A DNA stretch of 64,000 nucleotides from Fulverythrobacter ferritrahens (GTDB lineage Bacteria > Pseudomonadota > Alphaproteobacteria > Sphingomonadales > Sphingomonadaceae), in assembly GCF_020539485.1 (NCBI RefSeq), contig NZ_JACDXU010000001.1, forward strand, positions 620,001-684,000, read 5' to 3'. The position numbers and the translations under genes are program-made. Below, piece by piece: positions 37,425-47,273 of this stretch. Numbering within the stretch: the stretch's first letter is position 1; every line of letters begins with the position of its first letter. The notes beneath the pieces are model-generated. The model did not search any database, was not told the DNA's origin, and was given only the letters and a program-made list of their open reading frames with translations.

Positions 37425-38767
37425 TTCTGTGATCCGAGTCCGTCCAGCAGTGCCTCGAAATTGGGGAAGCTCGTGGCGATGGGGCGTGTATCGTCCACTT
37501 CCACTCCGTCGCTGGAGGCGAGGCCTGCCACGGCCATGCTCATGGCGATGCGGTGGTCGAGATGCGTCTTGACCCGGCTATTGGCGCTGCCGCGCAGCGG
37601 TGCGCCGCCGGTGCCATCGATGATCAGGCCGTCCTCGGTTTCCTCCACCCGCGCACCCGCGCCGGTGAGCGCGGCCGCCATTACCGCGATACGGTCAGAT
37701 TCCTTTACGCGCAGTTCTTCCAGCCCGCGTGTCACCGTGCGGCCTTCGGCGAGCGCGGCGGCGACGAACAGGGCGGGGAATTCATCGACCATGCTGGGCA
37801 CGATGGCCGGATCGACTTCCACGCCCTTCAAGGCCGAATGCGTGACATGCAGATCCGCCACCGGCTCGCCGCCCACTTCGCGGCGGTCCAGTTCCACGAT
37901 GCTGCCGCCCATCTGGCGCAGCACCTCGATCAGGCCCGCGCGGGTGGCGTTGAGGCCGACATTCTCGATGATCACGTCGCTGCCCGGCACGATCAGCGCG
38001 GCGACGAGGAAGAAGGCGGCGGAGGAGGGATCGCCCGGAACGTCGATCACCTGCGGCTTGAGCACTGCCTCGCCGCGAATGCGGATGACGCGCTCGCCAT
38101 TCTCTTCCTCGACCCACAGCTCTGCCCCGAATCCGGTCAGCATCCGCTCCGTATGGTCACGGGTGGGCACGGGTTCGATCACAGTGGTGATGCCCGGCGT
38201 GTTCAGCCCGGCCAGCAGCACCGCGCTTTTCACCTGGGCGCTGGCGACGGGGAGGCGGTAAGTGATCGGTACGGAGGGTGCGATGCCGCGCTCGGTAAGG
38301 GGCAGGGTGCCGCCTTCGGAGGTTTCGAAACTAGCGCCCATCTGCGAGAGCGGGCCGGTCACGCGCCCCATAGGGCGCTTGGAAAGGCTGGCATCGCCCA
38401 CGAAAGTCGCCGTTATCGGATGGCTGGCGACAAGGCCCATCAGCAGGCGGGTTGATGTGCCGCTATTACCCATGTCGAGCGGGGCATCGGGCTGGAGCAG
38501 GGCACCTACGCCCACGCCATTGACGCGCCATTCGCCTTCGCCGATCCGTTCGATATGCGCGCCCATGGCTCGCATGGCGGCAGCGGTGGCCATTACGTCT
38601 TCCCCTTCCAGCAGGCCGGTGATGCGGCTTTCGCCTACGGCCAGCGAGGAGAACATGATCGCGCGGTGGCTGATCGACTTGTCGCCTGGAACGCGAATCT
38701 TTCCACGCAGGGGGCCGGTGGCAGTGAAACGGCGCGGATGGGCGGCGGCAGGATCGGCGTGCGACAA
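37421..38767 (-). CDS. aroA: 3-phosphoshikimate 1-carboxyvinyltransferase (EPSP synthase)
   Basis: A 448-residue shikimate-pathway enzyme. The sequence is of the class II (CP4-like) type: [83 protein letters not shown] and [14 protein letters not shown]. The loop that governs glyphosate binding reads GNSGTSTR, with Gly103 where the CP4 enzyme has Ala. It heads the aroA-CBU_0592-cmk operon. Confidence 0.96.
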   Translation of the reverse strand: MSHADPAAAHPRRFTATGPLRGKIRVPGDKSISHRAIMFSSLAVGESRITGLLEGEDVMATAAAMRAMGAHIERIGEGEWRVNGVGVGALLQPDAPLDMGNSGTSTRLLMGLVASHPITATFVGDASLSKRPMGRVTGPLSQMGASFETSEGGTLPLTERGIAPSVPITYRLPVASAQVKSAVLLAGLNTPGITTVIEPVPTRDHTERMLTGFGAELWVEEENGERVIRIRGEAVLKPQVIDVPGDPSSAAFFLVAALIVPGSDVIIENVGLNATRAGLIEVLRQMGGSIVELDRREVGGEPVADLHVTHSALKGVEVDPAIVPSMVDEFPALFVAAALAEGRTVTRGLEELRVKESDRIAVMAAALTGAGARVEETEDGLIIDGTGGAPLRGSANSRVKTHLDHRIAMSMAVAGLASSDGVEVDDTRPIATSFPNFEALLDGLGSQK

Positions 38768-38946
38768 GGTACTCTGGACTCTCTGTAAGGAGGGCTGAAT
38801 GCGCGCGGCTTTTGACAGTGCCTTTGCCCTATGGCAAGGCGCGCCACCCGGTGAGGCGGCGGTACTTGATTCCGGCGCCGGTAATATCCATCACCACGCA
38901 AGATTTATTCGCCCGTGCCATCCGCGGGCCCAGTTGAGGAATAGCT

Positions 38947-39270
38947 ATGGTCAAGCCTGAGTGGGGGACGAAGCGCACCTGCCCGAAATGCGGCGCGCGC
39001 TTTTATGACCTCGGCAAGGAAGAGCCGGTTGCCTGCATCGAATGCGGCAACCAGTGGTATCCCGAACCTGTGCTGAAGTCGAAGCAGCCGATTCCGTTCA
39101 CGGAAGCTGTGAAGGAGAAGGAAGTCGAGGAGCAGGATTCCGATCTTGCCGATGACGATCTGGAAGACATCGACGAAGACGTCGATTCGCCGGATAATGA
39201 CGTCGACCTCGGCGGTGACGACGATCTCGGCGTGCCCGGCGCGGGCGATGACAACGACGAGGATAATTAA
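38947..39270 (+). CDS. TIGR02300 family zinc-ribbon protein with acidic tail
   Basis: A 107-residue protein: a zinc ribbon (KRTCPKCGARFYDLG, then ACIECGNQW) in residues 8-40 and a C-terminal half made almost wholly of Asp and Glu with Val/Leu spacers. This matches the TIGR02300 family, found only in alphaproteobacteria; its role is unknown. Such acidic tails often mimic nucleic acid or bind basic proteins. It precedes tRNA-Ala, and divergence from aroA leaves a 179-bp promoter region. Confidence 0.87.
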   Translation: MVKPEWGTKRTCPKCGARFYDLGKEEPVACIECGNQWYPEPVLKSKQPIPFTEAVKEKEVEEQDSDLADDDLEDIDEDVDSPDNDVDLGGDDDLGVPGAGDDNDEDN

Positions 39271-39388
39271 TTCGCTAAAGGCGAAATTATCCTCTTGCCA
39301 AGGGTTGGGAGTGCGCATAGAGGGCTGCCTCCCGGCCCGGCAAGGTCGGCTTCGGAACGGCTCCCAGCCTTCCGATGTATGAATGAAT

Positions 39389-39464
39389 GGGGCCTTAGCT
39401 CAGCTGGGAGAGCGCCTGCATGGCATGCAGGAGGTCAGCGGTTCGATCCCGCTAGGCTCCACCA
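39389..39464 (+). tRNA. tRNA-Ala (GGC anticodon)
   Basis: A complete 76-nt cloverleaf with encoded CCA: acceptor stem GGGGCCU pairing with AGGCUCC (one G-U), D-arm GCTC..GAGC, anticodon stem CCTGC/GCAGG around ATGGCAT (anticodon GGC at the loop centre), and T-arm with GGTTCGATC. It reads GCC and GCU alanine codons. It lies between the zinc-ribbon gene and ffh. Confidence 0.97.
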
Positions 39465-39595
39465 TTCTAGCGAATATATCCATGCTGTGTTGCATGGGCG
39501 AGCACTTGGATTTCCCGCTGGCTGACGAGGTTTCGTCCGCCGGCGTTTTTCGCGTTTGGCTGGTTTTGAAACCGGCGAAGGAGTAGCAACGGTCG

Positions 39596-41053
39596 ATGTT
39601 CGACAGTCTTTCTGACCGGCTTGGCGGTGTATTCGATCGCCTGCGTGGGCGCGGAGCGCTCAAGGAAGACGATGTTCGCGCCGCGATGCGCGAAGTGCGA
39701 GTCGCCCTGCTGGAAGCCGACGTTGCGCTGCCGGTGGTGCGTCGTTTCATCGATGCGGTCACCGAAAAGGCCGTGGGTCAGGAAGTGCTCCGCTCGGTCA
39801 CCCCGGGCCAGCAAGTGGTCAAGATCGTCAATGACGAACTGGTCGAAATGCTGGGCGGGAAGGAAGCTGTCGGCCTCGATCTCGCGGTAAGCCCGCCGGC
39901 CATCATCATGATGGTCGGTCTTCAGGGCTCCGGTAAGACCACCACCACTGCCAAGCTGGCCAAGCTGCTCAAGGAAAAGCAGGGCAAGAAGGTGCTGATG
40001 GCGTCGCTCGACGTCAATCGTCCGGCCGCGCAGGAACAGCTTGCCGTGCTGGGCGAGCAGACCGGCGTTGCCACCCTGCCGATCGTTCCGGGCCAGATGC
40101 CCACGGACATCGCCACGCGCGCGCTTCAGTCCGCCAAATTGCAGGCAGTGGACGTGCTCATCCTCGATACTGCGGGCCGCCTGCATGTCGACGATGCGCT
40201 GATGGCCGAAATGAAGGCCGTGGCTGGAATCGCCAAGCCGCAGGAAACGCTGCTGGTGGTCGATTCGCTGACCGGCCAGGACGCGGTGAACGTCGCGCAG
40301 AGCTTCTCGGGTGAGATCGACCTTACCGGCGTCGTCCTCACCCGTATGGATGGCGATGCGCGCGGCGGTGCGGCGCTGTCGATGCGGGCCGTCACTGGCA
40401 AGCCGATCAAGTTCGCGGGCACCGGCGAAAAGCTGGACGCGATCGAAACCTTTGAACCTTCGCGCGTCGCCAGCCGTATTCTGGGCATGGGTGACATCGT
40501 CTCGCTGGTCGAAAAGGCCGCCGCGACGATCCAGAAGGAAGATGCCGACCGCATGGCGGAGCGGATGATGAAGGGGCAGTTCGATCTGAACGACCTTCGC
40601 ACCCAGCTGCGCCAGATGCAGAGCATGGGCGGCCTTGGCATGCTGGCGGGCATGATGCCTGGCATGAAGAAGGCCAAGCAGGCCATGGCCCAGAGCGGCA
40701 TGGACGATAAGGTGCTGGTCCACATGGATGCCATTATCGGTTCCATGACCGCGCAGGAACGCGCCCGCCCGGAACTGCTCAATGCCAAGCGCAAGATCCG
40801 CGTGGCCAAGGGTTCCGGCACGCAGGTGCAGGACATCAACAAGCTGCTGAAGATGCACCAGGAAATGGCGCGTGCGATGAAGCAGATCAGGAAAATGGGC
40901 GGGCTCAAGGGCCTCGGCGCGCTGTTCGGCAAGGGGGGCATGGGCGCTGCCATGCCCGGCCTGGGTGGTGGCGCAGGCGGCGGAATGCCGGGCCTGGGTG
41001 GCTCTGGCGGTCAGCTTCCTTCCAATATTCAAGATTTGTTGAACAAGAAGTAA
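39596..41053 (+). CDS. ffh: Signal recognition particle protein Ffh
   Basis: A 485-residue SRP54 GTPase: N domain, G domain with GLQGSGKTTTTAKLA, DVNRPAAQEQL, DTAGRLHVD and TRMDGDARGGAAL, then the Met-rich M domain that binds 4.5S RNA and signal sequences (about residues 300-435), and a Gly/Met-rich tail. GAAGGAG lies 13 nt upstream of ATG 39596. It starts the ffh-rpsP-rimM-trmD-rplS run, the usual alphaproteobacterial arrangement. Confidence 0.97.
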   Translation: MFDSLSDRLGGVFDRLRGRGALKEDDVRAAMREVRVALLEADVALPVVRRFIDAVTEKAVGQEVLRSVTPGQQVVKIVNDELVEMLGGKEAVGLDLAVSPPAIIMMVGLQGSGKTTTTAKLAKLLKEKQGKKVLMASLDVNRPAAQEQLAVLGEQTGVATLPIVPGQMPTDIATRALQSAKLQAVDVLILDTAGRLHVDDALMAEMKAVAGIAKPQETLLVVDSLTGQDAVNVAQSFSGEIDLTGVVLTRMDGDARGGAALSMRAVTGKPIKFAGTGEKLDAIETFEPSRVASRILGMGDIVSLVEKAAATIQKEDADRMAERMMKGQFDLNDLRTQLRQMQSMGGLGMLAGMMPGMKKAKQAMAQSGMDDKVLVHMDAIIGSMTAQERARPELLNAKRKIRVAKGSGTQVQDINKLLKMHQEMARAMKQIRKMGGLKGLGALFGKGGMGAAMPGLGGGAGGGMPGLGGSGGQLPSNIQDLLNKK

Positions 41054-41086
41054 TTTCAAAGATTTAGTTTAGAAAGGTAATCCAAG

Positions 41087-41554
41087 ATGGCAATTGCAAT
41101 CCGTCTGTCGCGCGGTGGCGCGAAGAAGCGTCCTTACTACCGCATCGTGGTTTCGGACACGCGCAGCCCGCGCGACGGCAAGTATCTGGAACAGGTCGGC
41201 ACCTATAACCCGGTGCTCGCCAAGGATGATCCGGCTCGCATCACGCTCAACGAAGATCGTGTGCGTTACTGGCTGGGCGTCGGCGCACAGGCGACCGACC
41301 GCGTTGCCCGCTTCCTCGACAATGCCGGGATCAAGGAACGCGCTGCTCGCGTGAACCCGAAGAAGGCCGAACCGGGCGACAAGGCCAAGGAACGCGCTGA
41401 AGAAAAGGCTGCCAAGCTGGCTGAAGCCGAAGAAGCCGCTCGCGCCGCTGAAGAAGCCGCCAAGGCTCCCGTCGAAGAACCGGCTGCCGAGGAAGCTCCG
41501 GCTGCTGAAGCCCCGGCCGCTGAAGCCCAGGCTGGGGAACAGGCCGAAGGCTAA
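41087..41554 (+). CDS. rpsP: 30S ribosomal protein S16 with long Ala/Glu tail
   Basis: The first 80 residues are canonical S16 ([44 protein letters not shown]). Residues about 90-155 are an Ala/Glu/Lys/Pro-rich low-complexity extension, making the protein about twice the E. coli length (82). Tails of this type are common in alphaproteobacterial S16 and probably lie disordered on the 30S surface. Start ATG 41087, 33 nt after ffh. Confidence 0.96.
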   Translation: MAIAIRLSRGGAKKRPYYRIVVSDTRSPRDGKYLEQVGTYNPVLAKDDPARITLNEDRVRYWLGVGAQATDRVARFLDNAGIKERAARVNPKKAEPGDKAKERAEEKAAKLAEAEEAARAAEEAAKAPVEEPAAEEAPAAEAPAAEAQAGEQAEG

Positions 41555-41560
41555 GCTTCG

Positions 41561-42046
41561 ATGCAGGACAAGCCCGTCACTCTCGCTGCCGTGGCCGGTG
41601 CGCATGGCGTGACGGGCGAAGTTCGCCTCAAGCTGTTTGGGGAGAGCGTTTCAGCGCTCTCCCGCTTCAAGCTGTTCAATGACGGCGCGCTGACGCTCAA
41701 GAAGATGCGCGACGATGGCAAGGGCGGCGCAATCGCCCGTTTCGCGGAAATTGCCGACCGCACCGCCGCCGAAAGACTGCGCGGCACTCTCCTCACCGTC
41801 CCCCGCTCCGCGCTCCCTCCGTTGGAGGAAGGCGAATATTACCATGCCGATCTGCTCGGCCTGCCCGCCATCTCTGACGAAGGCGTCCCGCTGGGCGTGG
41901 TGGTGGCCGTGGAGAATTACGGCGCGGGCGACGTGATCGAGATCGAGAAACCCGACGGCAAGAAGTTCATGGTTCCCATGAACGAAGCCGCCGTGCCCGA
42001 ATGGAGCGAGGCGCGACTGGTGGTTGCCGCCGGCTTTGCCGAATGA
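41561..42046 (+). CDS. rimM: 16S rRNA processing protein RimM
   Basis: A 161-residue ribosome maturation factor: N-terminal RimM barrel ([21 protein letters not shown]) and C-terminal PRC-barrel ([13 protein letters not shown], then [27 protein letters not shown]). It binds S19 during 30S assembly. It is 6 nt after rpsP and overlaps trmD by 4 nt. Confidence 0.95.
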   Translation: MQDKPVTLAAVAGAHGVTGEVRLKLFGESVSALSRFKLFNDGALTLKKMRDDGKGGAIARFAEIADRTAAERLRGTLLTVPRSALPPLEEGEYYHADLLGLPAISDEGVPLGVVVAVENYGAGDVIEIEKPDGKKFMVPMNEAAVPEWSEARLVVAAGFAE

Positions 42047-42744
42047 CCTTCTCCGCCACCATCCTCACTCTCTATCCCGAGATGTTCCCGGGGCCGTTGG
42101 GCATTTCGCTTGCCGGGCGCGCGCTGGAGGAGGGGAAATGGTCATGCGAGACCGTGCAGATTCGCGACTTTGCGCAGGACAAGCATCGCACTGTCGATGA
42201 CACTCCGGCGGGCGGCGGGGCGGGCATGGTGCTCAAGGCCGATGTCCTTGCCCGCGCAGTGGACCATGCGCTGGAGCGCCATCCGGACAGCCCCGTGCTG
42301 GCAATGACGCCTCGGGGCAAGCCGATCACACAGGCCCGGATTCGCGAGCTGGCTGCGGGGCCCGGCGTGACCGTCCTGTGCGGCCGTTTCGAGGGATTCG
42401 ACGAGCGAATCTTCGAAGGCAGGCCTGTCGAACAGGTCTCTGTCGGCGATATCGTGCTTTCGGGCGGAGAACCTGCTGCCTTGATGCTTCTGGACGCTTG
42501 CATTCGCCTGCTTCCCGGCGTAATGGGCGCCGCTTCCAGCGGTACCGAAGAGAGCTTCGAAGAAGGTCTCCTCGAATATCCGCACTATACCCGACCTGTT
42601 GAATGGGAAGGGCGCACGATCCCTGAAGTGCTGCGATCGGGGGATCATGCGAAAATCGCCGCCTGGCGGAAACAAAGGGCGGAGGATGACACACGGTTAC
42701 GCAGGCCAGACCTTTGGGAGCGCCACAGGGGCGCTCGGGACTGA
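42043..42744 (+). CDS. trmD: tRNA (guanine(37)-N(1))-methyltransferase
   Basis: A 233-residue SPOUT (trefoil-knot) enzyme that makes m1G37 in tRNAs and prevents frameshifts. It starts [27 protein letters not shown]. The SAM knot contains [39 protein letters not shown] and [12 protein letters not shown]. The gene starts at ATG 42043 inside the rimM stop (ATGA), so translation is coupled. Confidence 0.96.
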   Translation: MTFSATILTLYPEMFPGPLGISLAGRALEEGKWSCETVQIRDFAQDKHRTVDDTPAGGGAGMVLKADVLARAVDHALERHPDSPVLAMTPRGKPITQARIRELAAGPGVTVLCGRFEGFDERIFEGRPVEQVSVGDIVLSGGEPAALMLLDACIRLLPGVMGAASSGTEESFEEGLLEYPHYTRPVEWEGRTIPEVLRSGDHAKIAAWRKQRAEDDTRLRRPDLWERHRGARD

Positions 42745-42785
42745 CCTGCCTCTGGCGCGCAGTAATTGATGAAGGACCTAGGTCA

Positions 42786-43163
42786 ATGAACCTGATCCAG
42801 CAGATTGAAGCCGAAGAAATCGCCAAGGCTTCGAAGGACATCCCCGAATTCCGTCCGGGCGACACCGTCCGCGTCGGCGTGCGCGTCGTTGAAGGCGAAC
42901 GCACCCGCGTCCAGAATTACGAAGGCGTCTGCATTGCCCGGTCGAACCGTGGCATGGGCAGCAACTTCACCGTGCGCAAGCTCAGCTTCGGCGAAGGCGT
43001 GGAACGCGTGTTCCCGCTGTATTCGCCGAACATTGACTCGATTACCGTCGTCCGTCGCGGTGTCGTGCGGCGGGCGAAACTCTATTATCTGCGTGGCCGC
43101 ACCGGTAAAAGTGCGCGCATTGCAGAGCGGCGCGAAACTCAGAGCGCCGGCCAGGGGGGCTAA
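42786..43163 (+). CDS. rplS: 50S ribosomal protein L19
   Basis: A 125-residue L19: [43 protein letters not shown], and [33 protein letters not shown]. It lies at the 30S-50S interface. The end of the ffh-rpsP-rimM-trmD-rplS operon is marked by a terminator. Confidence 0.96.
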   Translation: MNLIQQIEAEEIAKASKDIPEFRPGDTVRVGVRVVEGERTRVQNYEGVCIARSNRGMGSNFTVRKLSFGEGVERVFPLYSPNIDSITVVRRGVVRRAKLYYLRGRTGKSARIAERRETQSAGQGG

Positions 43164-43190
43164 CAGCCCGCGCCGATCTCAAGATCACGA

Positions 43191-43228
43191 AAGGGCGTCC
43201 TGGCTGGCAAGCCGGGGCGCCCTTTTCC
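43191..43228 (+). terminator. Terminator after rplS
   Basis: AAGGGCG (43191-43197) pairs with CGCCCTT (43218-43224), with further GC pairing inside the 20-nt loop, followed by TTTTCCTT, 28 nt after the rplS stop. Confidence 0.85.
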
Positions 43229-43272
43229 TTATCAGCTGAATCTTTGCCCGCCGCATCGGGCAACCGGGAGTT

Positions 43273-44304
43273 ATGAAGATGGGTTATCGGGTAGTTGTTG
43301 TCGGTGCCACGGGGAATGTCGGCCGCGAAATGCTGGCGATCCTGGCTGAGCGTGAATTTCCGATGGACGAAGTGGCCGCCGTTGCCTCGCCGCGTTCGAC
43401 CGGTACGGAAATCGAGCTGGGCGATACCGGCAAGATGCTCAAGTGCCAGAATATCGAGCATTTCGACTTCACCGGCTGGGACATCGCCCTGTTTGCCGCA
43501 GGCTCGGGCCCGACGGCTGAATATGCCCCCAAGGCTGCCGCTGCCGGCTGCGTGGTGATCGACAACAGCTCGCTCTACCGCATGGACCCGGATGTGCCGC
43601 TGATCGTGCCCGAAGTGAACCCGGAAGCGATCGACGGCTACACCAAGAAGAACATCATCGCGAACCCCAACTGCTCCACCGCGCAGATGGTCGTGGCGCT
43701 CAAGCCGCTGCACGATGCCGCCAAGATCAAGCGCGTGATCGTTTCCACCTACCAGTCGGTTTCCGGCGCGGGCAAGGCGGGCATGGACGAGCTGTTCGAG
43801 CAGAGCCGCGCGATCTTCGTGGGCGATCAGGTGGAACCCAAGAAGTTCACCAAGCAGATCGCCTTCAACGTGATCCCGCATATCGACGTCTTCCTTGACG
43901 ATGGTTCGACCAAGGAAGAATGGAAGATGGTGGCCGAGACCAAGAAGATCCTCGACCCCAAGGTGAAGGTGCAGGCCACCTGCGTGCGCGTGCCCGTGTT
44001 CGTGGGCCACTCCGAGGCGCTGAACATCGAGTTAGAGAACGAAATCTCGGCCGAGCAGGCGCAGAACATCCTGCGCGAGGCGCCGGGCGTGATGCTGATC
44101 GATAAGCGCGAGGATGGCGGTTACGTTACCCCCATCGAATGCGTGGGTGATTACGCCACCTTCATCAGCCGCGTGCGCGAGGATTCGACCGTGGAGAACG
44201 GCTTGGCCCTGTGGTGCGTCAGCGACAATCTGCGCAAAGGCGCGGCGCTGAACGCGGTGCAGATCGCCGAACTGCTCGGCCGTCGCCACCTGAAGAAGGG
44301 CTGA
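43273..44304 (+). CDS. asd: Aspartate-semialdehyde dehydrogenase
   Basis: A 343-residue NADPH enzyme forming aspartate semialdehyde for lysine/DAP, threonine and methionine. It has VVVGATGNVGREMLAIL, the catalytic Cys in NPNCSTAQM, STYQSVSGAGKAGMDEL, and active-site His in RVPVFVGHSEALNIE. MKMGYRV gives two possible starts (43273, 43279). Single-gene unit with its own terminator. Confidence 0.96.
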   Translation: MKMGYRVVVVGATGNVGREMLAILAEREFPMDEVAAVASPRSTGTEIELGDTGKMLKCQNIEHFDFTGWDIALFAAGSGPTAEYAPKAAAAGCVVIDNSSLYRMDPDVPLIVPEVNPEAIDGYTKKNIIANPNCSTAQMVVALKPLHDAAKIKRVIVSTYQSVSGAGKAGMDELFEQSRAIFVGDQVEPKKFTKQIAFNVIPHIDVFLDDGSTKEEWKMVAETKKILDPKVKVQATCVRVPVFVGHSEALNIELENEISAEQAQNILREAPGVMLIDKREDGGYVTPIECVGDYATFISRVREDSTVENGLALWCVSDNLRKGAALNAVQIAELLGRRHLKKG

Positions 44305-44349
44305 GTTTTCAGTTCAGGTCAGGCGGTATTCGGGCCGCCGGTATAGGGA

Positions 44350-44389
44350 AAGGGCATGGTCGGCTTGGCTGACCGTGCCCTTCCTTTTT
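44350..44389 (+). terminator. Terminator after asd
   Basis: A 12-nt GC-rich stem (44350-44361 with 44371-44382) with one mismatch is followed by CCTTTTTG, 45 nt after the asd stop. Confidence 0.85.
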
Positions 44390-44400
44390 GTGCAACCTTC

Positions 44401-44429
44401 ATCTTCCCCGCTCTCGCGGGCATGACGAC
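44401..44429. repeat. Single arm of a CCCGCG-type intergenic repeat
   Basis: The segment with CCCGC-TCTC-GCGGG and a trailing CATGACGAC resembles one arm of the paired repeat at 55557-55626 (arm ending GCGGGGATGACG). It lies between asd and the convergent efflux gene. Confidence 0.5.
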
Positions 44430-44451
44430 CATGGAGGGGCGCGTTATGTAA

Positions 44452-46002
44452 CTAACGTCCTGCCGGATGCCGCCGTGGCGGCTTGATGATCAGCACCAGC
44501 GGCACCACCAGCCACGACAGCCACATCATCGCGCGGAAATCGTCCGTATAGGCGATGATCGCGGCCTGCCGGTTCACTTCGGCATCGGCCATTGCCATGG
44601 CCGCGCTGCCCAGCGTGCCGAAGCGGTCGATGGAGGACAAGTCGATGAAGGTGGAGGCGGTGGCGGTGATATTCGCGCCAAGGTCCACATGCGCGATCTG
44701 GAGGTTGCGGGTCAGAATGGCGGTAAGCACCGCGATGCCGAGCGACGATCCGATGGAGCGGAACAAATTCATCAGGCTGGACGCATCGGTGCGCAGATGC
44801 GGGGGAAGGGTGGCGAAGGCGCTGGTATTCAGTGGGATGAACACCATGCCGATGCCGAGCCCCTGCACCAGCCCCGGGATGGCCACGTCCCAGGGAGTGA
44901 TCTCCAGATTCCAGCCTGACATCATGTAGAGCGAATAGCCGGTGACAGCATAGCCCATGCCGATCAGCGCGCGCGTATCCGCACCGAAGCGCATCAACAG
45001 GCCTGCCACCTGCATACTGGCCATCACGCCCAGCCCGCGCATCGCAAGCATCATGCCGGTTTCCACCACGCCATAGCCGATCACGCTTTGCAGGAGGGTG
45101 GGCAGCAGCGCCATGGAGGAAAACAGGATCGCACCCGCGACGAAGATGAAGAACATGGCGGTGATCAGGTTCAGGTCGTGGAACAGGCTGCGGTCGAACA
45201 AAGGATGCTGCGCGCTGGCGAGATGGATCAGCGCCATCCATGCGCAGGACAGGGTGACGACCGCGTAAATCCAGATTTCGAGAGAATCGAACCAGTCCAG
45301 TCGGGGCCCGCGATCGAGCATCAGTTGCAGCGCTGAAAGGGTAATGGCGATGAAGGCGAAGCCCGCAAGATCGAAGGGGCGGCGGATGATTTCGCGCCGG
45401 GGCAGCTGGGTGACCAGCAGGAACAGCGCCAGCGCGCCGATGGGCAGGTTCACATAGAACACCCAGCGCCAGTTCCAGTTCTCCGTCAGGATGCCGCCCA
45501 GAACGGGGCCGAGTACCGGCCCCATCACCACGCCCACGCCCCACACCGTCATGATCTGGGCGCGTTTGCTGGGCCTTGTGGCGTCCAGCATGGCGGATTG
45601 GCTGAGCGGGCCGATGAATGCCCCGGCAATGCCCTGGATGGCGCGGAACAGTACCATCTGCTCCAGATTCTGCGCCATGCCGCACAGCATGGAGGCGACG
45701 ATGAAGCCCGAGACGGACCAGAGGAACAGCCGCCTTTGGCCAAGTCGGTTGGAAAGCCATCCGGTGACCGGCATGAACACCGCGCTGGCGATGATATAGC
45801 TGGTCAGCACCCAGGTGATCGTCTCGGCCGAGGCGCCCAGCGTGGTCTGCATATGGGGCACGGCGACGATGGTGATCGTCGTGTCGAGCAGCTGGATCAG
45901 CGATGCCAGCATCACCCCCAGCACCAGCAGGGGGTAATTCTTCGCGACGACTTCCGGCTCGTCGCGGATCATGGCCGGGGTCGGGGCGGCCGCGCTGGCC
46001 AT
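44452..46002 (-). CDS. emrB: DHA2 family multidrug efflux MFS permease (EmrB-like)
   Basis: A 516-residue inner-membrane transporter with about 14 helices. EmrB/QacA signatures are LIQLLDTTITIVAVPHM in TM1, WVLTSYIIASAVFMPVTGWLSNRLGQRRLF, RAIQGIAGAFIGPLSQ and GPVLGPVLGGILTENWNWRWVFYVNLPIG (motif C). It probably works with the periplasmic adaptor encoded 4 nt upstream and an outer-membrane TolC protein from elsewhere. Substrates cannot be told. Confidence 0.92.
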   Translation of the reverse strand: MASAAAPTPAMIRDEPEVVAKNYPLLVLGVMLASLIQLLDTTITIVAVPHMQTTLGASAETITWVLTSYIIASAVFMPVTGWLSNRLGQRRLFLWSVSGFIVASMLCGMAQNLEQMVLFRAIQGIAGAFIGPLSQSAMLDATRPSKRAQIMTVWGVGVVMGPVLGPVLGGILTENWNWRWVFYVNLPIGALALFLLVTQLPRREIIRRPFDLAGFAFIAITLSALQLMLDRGPRLDWFDSLEIWIYAVVTLSCAWMALIHLASAQHPLFDRSLFHDLNLITAMFFIFVAGAILFSSMALLPTLLQSVIGYGVVETGMMLAMRGLGVMASMQVAGLLMRFGADTRALIGMGYAVTGYSLYMMSGWNLEITPWDVAIPGLVQGLGIGMVFIPLNTSAFATLPPHLRTDASSLMNLFRSIGSSLGIAVLTAILTRNLQIAHVDLGANITATASTFIDLSSIDRFGTLGSAAMAMADAEVNRQAAIIAYTDDFRAMMWLSWLVVPLVLIIKPPRRHPAGR

Positions 46003-46006
46003 GGGC

Positions 46007-47044
46007 TCAGCGCTTCTTGCCGTTGGTAAACACCGTGACGTCCACCGAGAGGCCCGCGATCAGGGCGCGCGGGCTCTCCTCGTCAAGCTCGATGCGAACC
46101 GGCACGCGTTGGGTAACCTTCACCCAGTTCGCGCTGGCATTCTGGGCCGGGAGCAGTGAAAATTCCGAATTGGTGCCCGCGCCGATGGAGGCGACGTGGC
46201 CCTTCAGCGTGAGGTCGGGATAGGCATCGAAGTGGATTTCGGCGGGCTGGCCGACTTTCATGTCGCCAAGGTCCGTTTCCTTGAAATTGGCCTCCACATA
46301 AGTGCCTTGCAGGCCGACCAGCGTCAGCACCGGCAGATTGGGCAGCACTTGCTGGCCGGGTTGCAGCCGGTCGGCTTGCCCCACGCGGCCGGCCATCGGC
46401 GCGCGGATTTCCGTGCGCGAAAGGTCCAGCTGGGCGGCGGCCTTCTGCGCCTGTGCAGCGGCGATTCGGGGGTTCTGCCCGGGAACTGCGGCGCCATTGG
46501 CCAGCTTGGCCTGCGCCTCCACCTGCCGGGCCTCTGCCGCGCGGAGTTGCTCTTTGGCCTGCGCCACGGCGTGTTCGGCAGCGTCGAGATCGGCCTTGGT
46601 GGTGAAGCCCCGGTCCCACAGGGCCTTCTGGCGTTCCAGCCGGGACTGCGCGAAGGCTATCTCTTCCCGCGCGGCGGAAATATCCGCGCCGGACAGCGCC
46701 GCATCGCGGCCCAGTGCGGTCAAATCCGCCTGTGCCGTGGCGATCTGGGCATTGGCTTGTGCAAGGTCGATTTCATAGGGCTGGGGATCGATGCGGAACA
46801 GCAACTGGCCCTGCCGCACCGTTTCGTTCTCTTTCACCAGCACATCCACGATGGTGCCGCCAACCAGCGAACTGACCGAGACCTTGTCCTGCTTCACATA
46901 GGCATTGTCGGTAGAGACCTTGCCCTGCAGGCTCATCCAGTAAAATACCGCGCCGACTGCCAGAGCCAGCGGCACCGCCAGCATCAGGGCGAGGCGGCCC
47001 CAGCGGCGGCCTTGTGGGGCGGTTTGCGGATCGGGATCAGCCAT
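46007..47044 (-). CDS. emrA: HlyD/EmrA family periplasmic adaptor
   Basis: A 345-residue membrane-fusion protein: one N-terminal membrane helix (about residues 18-38), a lipoyl half (DNAYVKQDKVSVSSLVGGTIVDVLVKENETVRQGQLLFRIDP), a coiled-coil hairpin rich in Ala/Gln, the second lipoyl half (RAPMAGRVGQADRLQPGQQV) and a beta-barrel domain. ATG 47044 is used; the frame runs open to 47122. It is the first gene of the emrAB pair and divergent from the hydrolase (229-bp spacer). No TetR or MarR regulator is adjacent. Confidence 0.92.
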   Translation of the reverse strand: MADPDPQTAPQGRRWGRLALMLAVPLALAVGAVFYWMSLQGKVSTDNAYVKQDKVSVSSLVGGTIVDVLVKENETVRQGQLLFRIDPQPYEIDLAQANAQIATAQADLTALGRDAALSGADISAAREEIAFAQSRLERQKALWDRGFTTKADLDAAEHAVAQAKEQLRAAEARQVEAQAKLANGAAVPGQNPRIAAAQAQKAAAQLDLSRTEIRAPMAGRVGQADRLQPGQQVLPNLPVLTLVGLQGTYVEANFKETDLGDMKVGQPAEIHFDAYPDLTLKGHVASIGAGTNSEFSLLPAQNASANWVKVTQRVPVRIELDEESPRALIAGLSVDVTVFTNGKKR

Positions 47045-47273
47045 GGGACATTCTCGCGGTTTCACGGGCACTATCGCACCGGGCGGCAAGGGTAACCTGC
47101 TGGTTGAAGGTCCAGCGAGCAAGGCGCGAATTATCCGCCAACACGAAGCCGATGTGAGGCACAGGCGTGCGTATAATCAGGCTGCTAGGCAAAGCAAGCA
47201 GGGCGCGGGGCAGGACAAACCCCTTAGGGGCAACCCTTGCGCCACGATGGCGAATTGGCCGATAGGTGCCCGA

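Noticed and set aside
39467-41059. 530-codon minus-strand frame opposite ffh
   Set aside because: Shadow of ffh; His/Gln-rich and also covers tRNA-flanking sequence.
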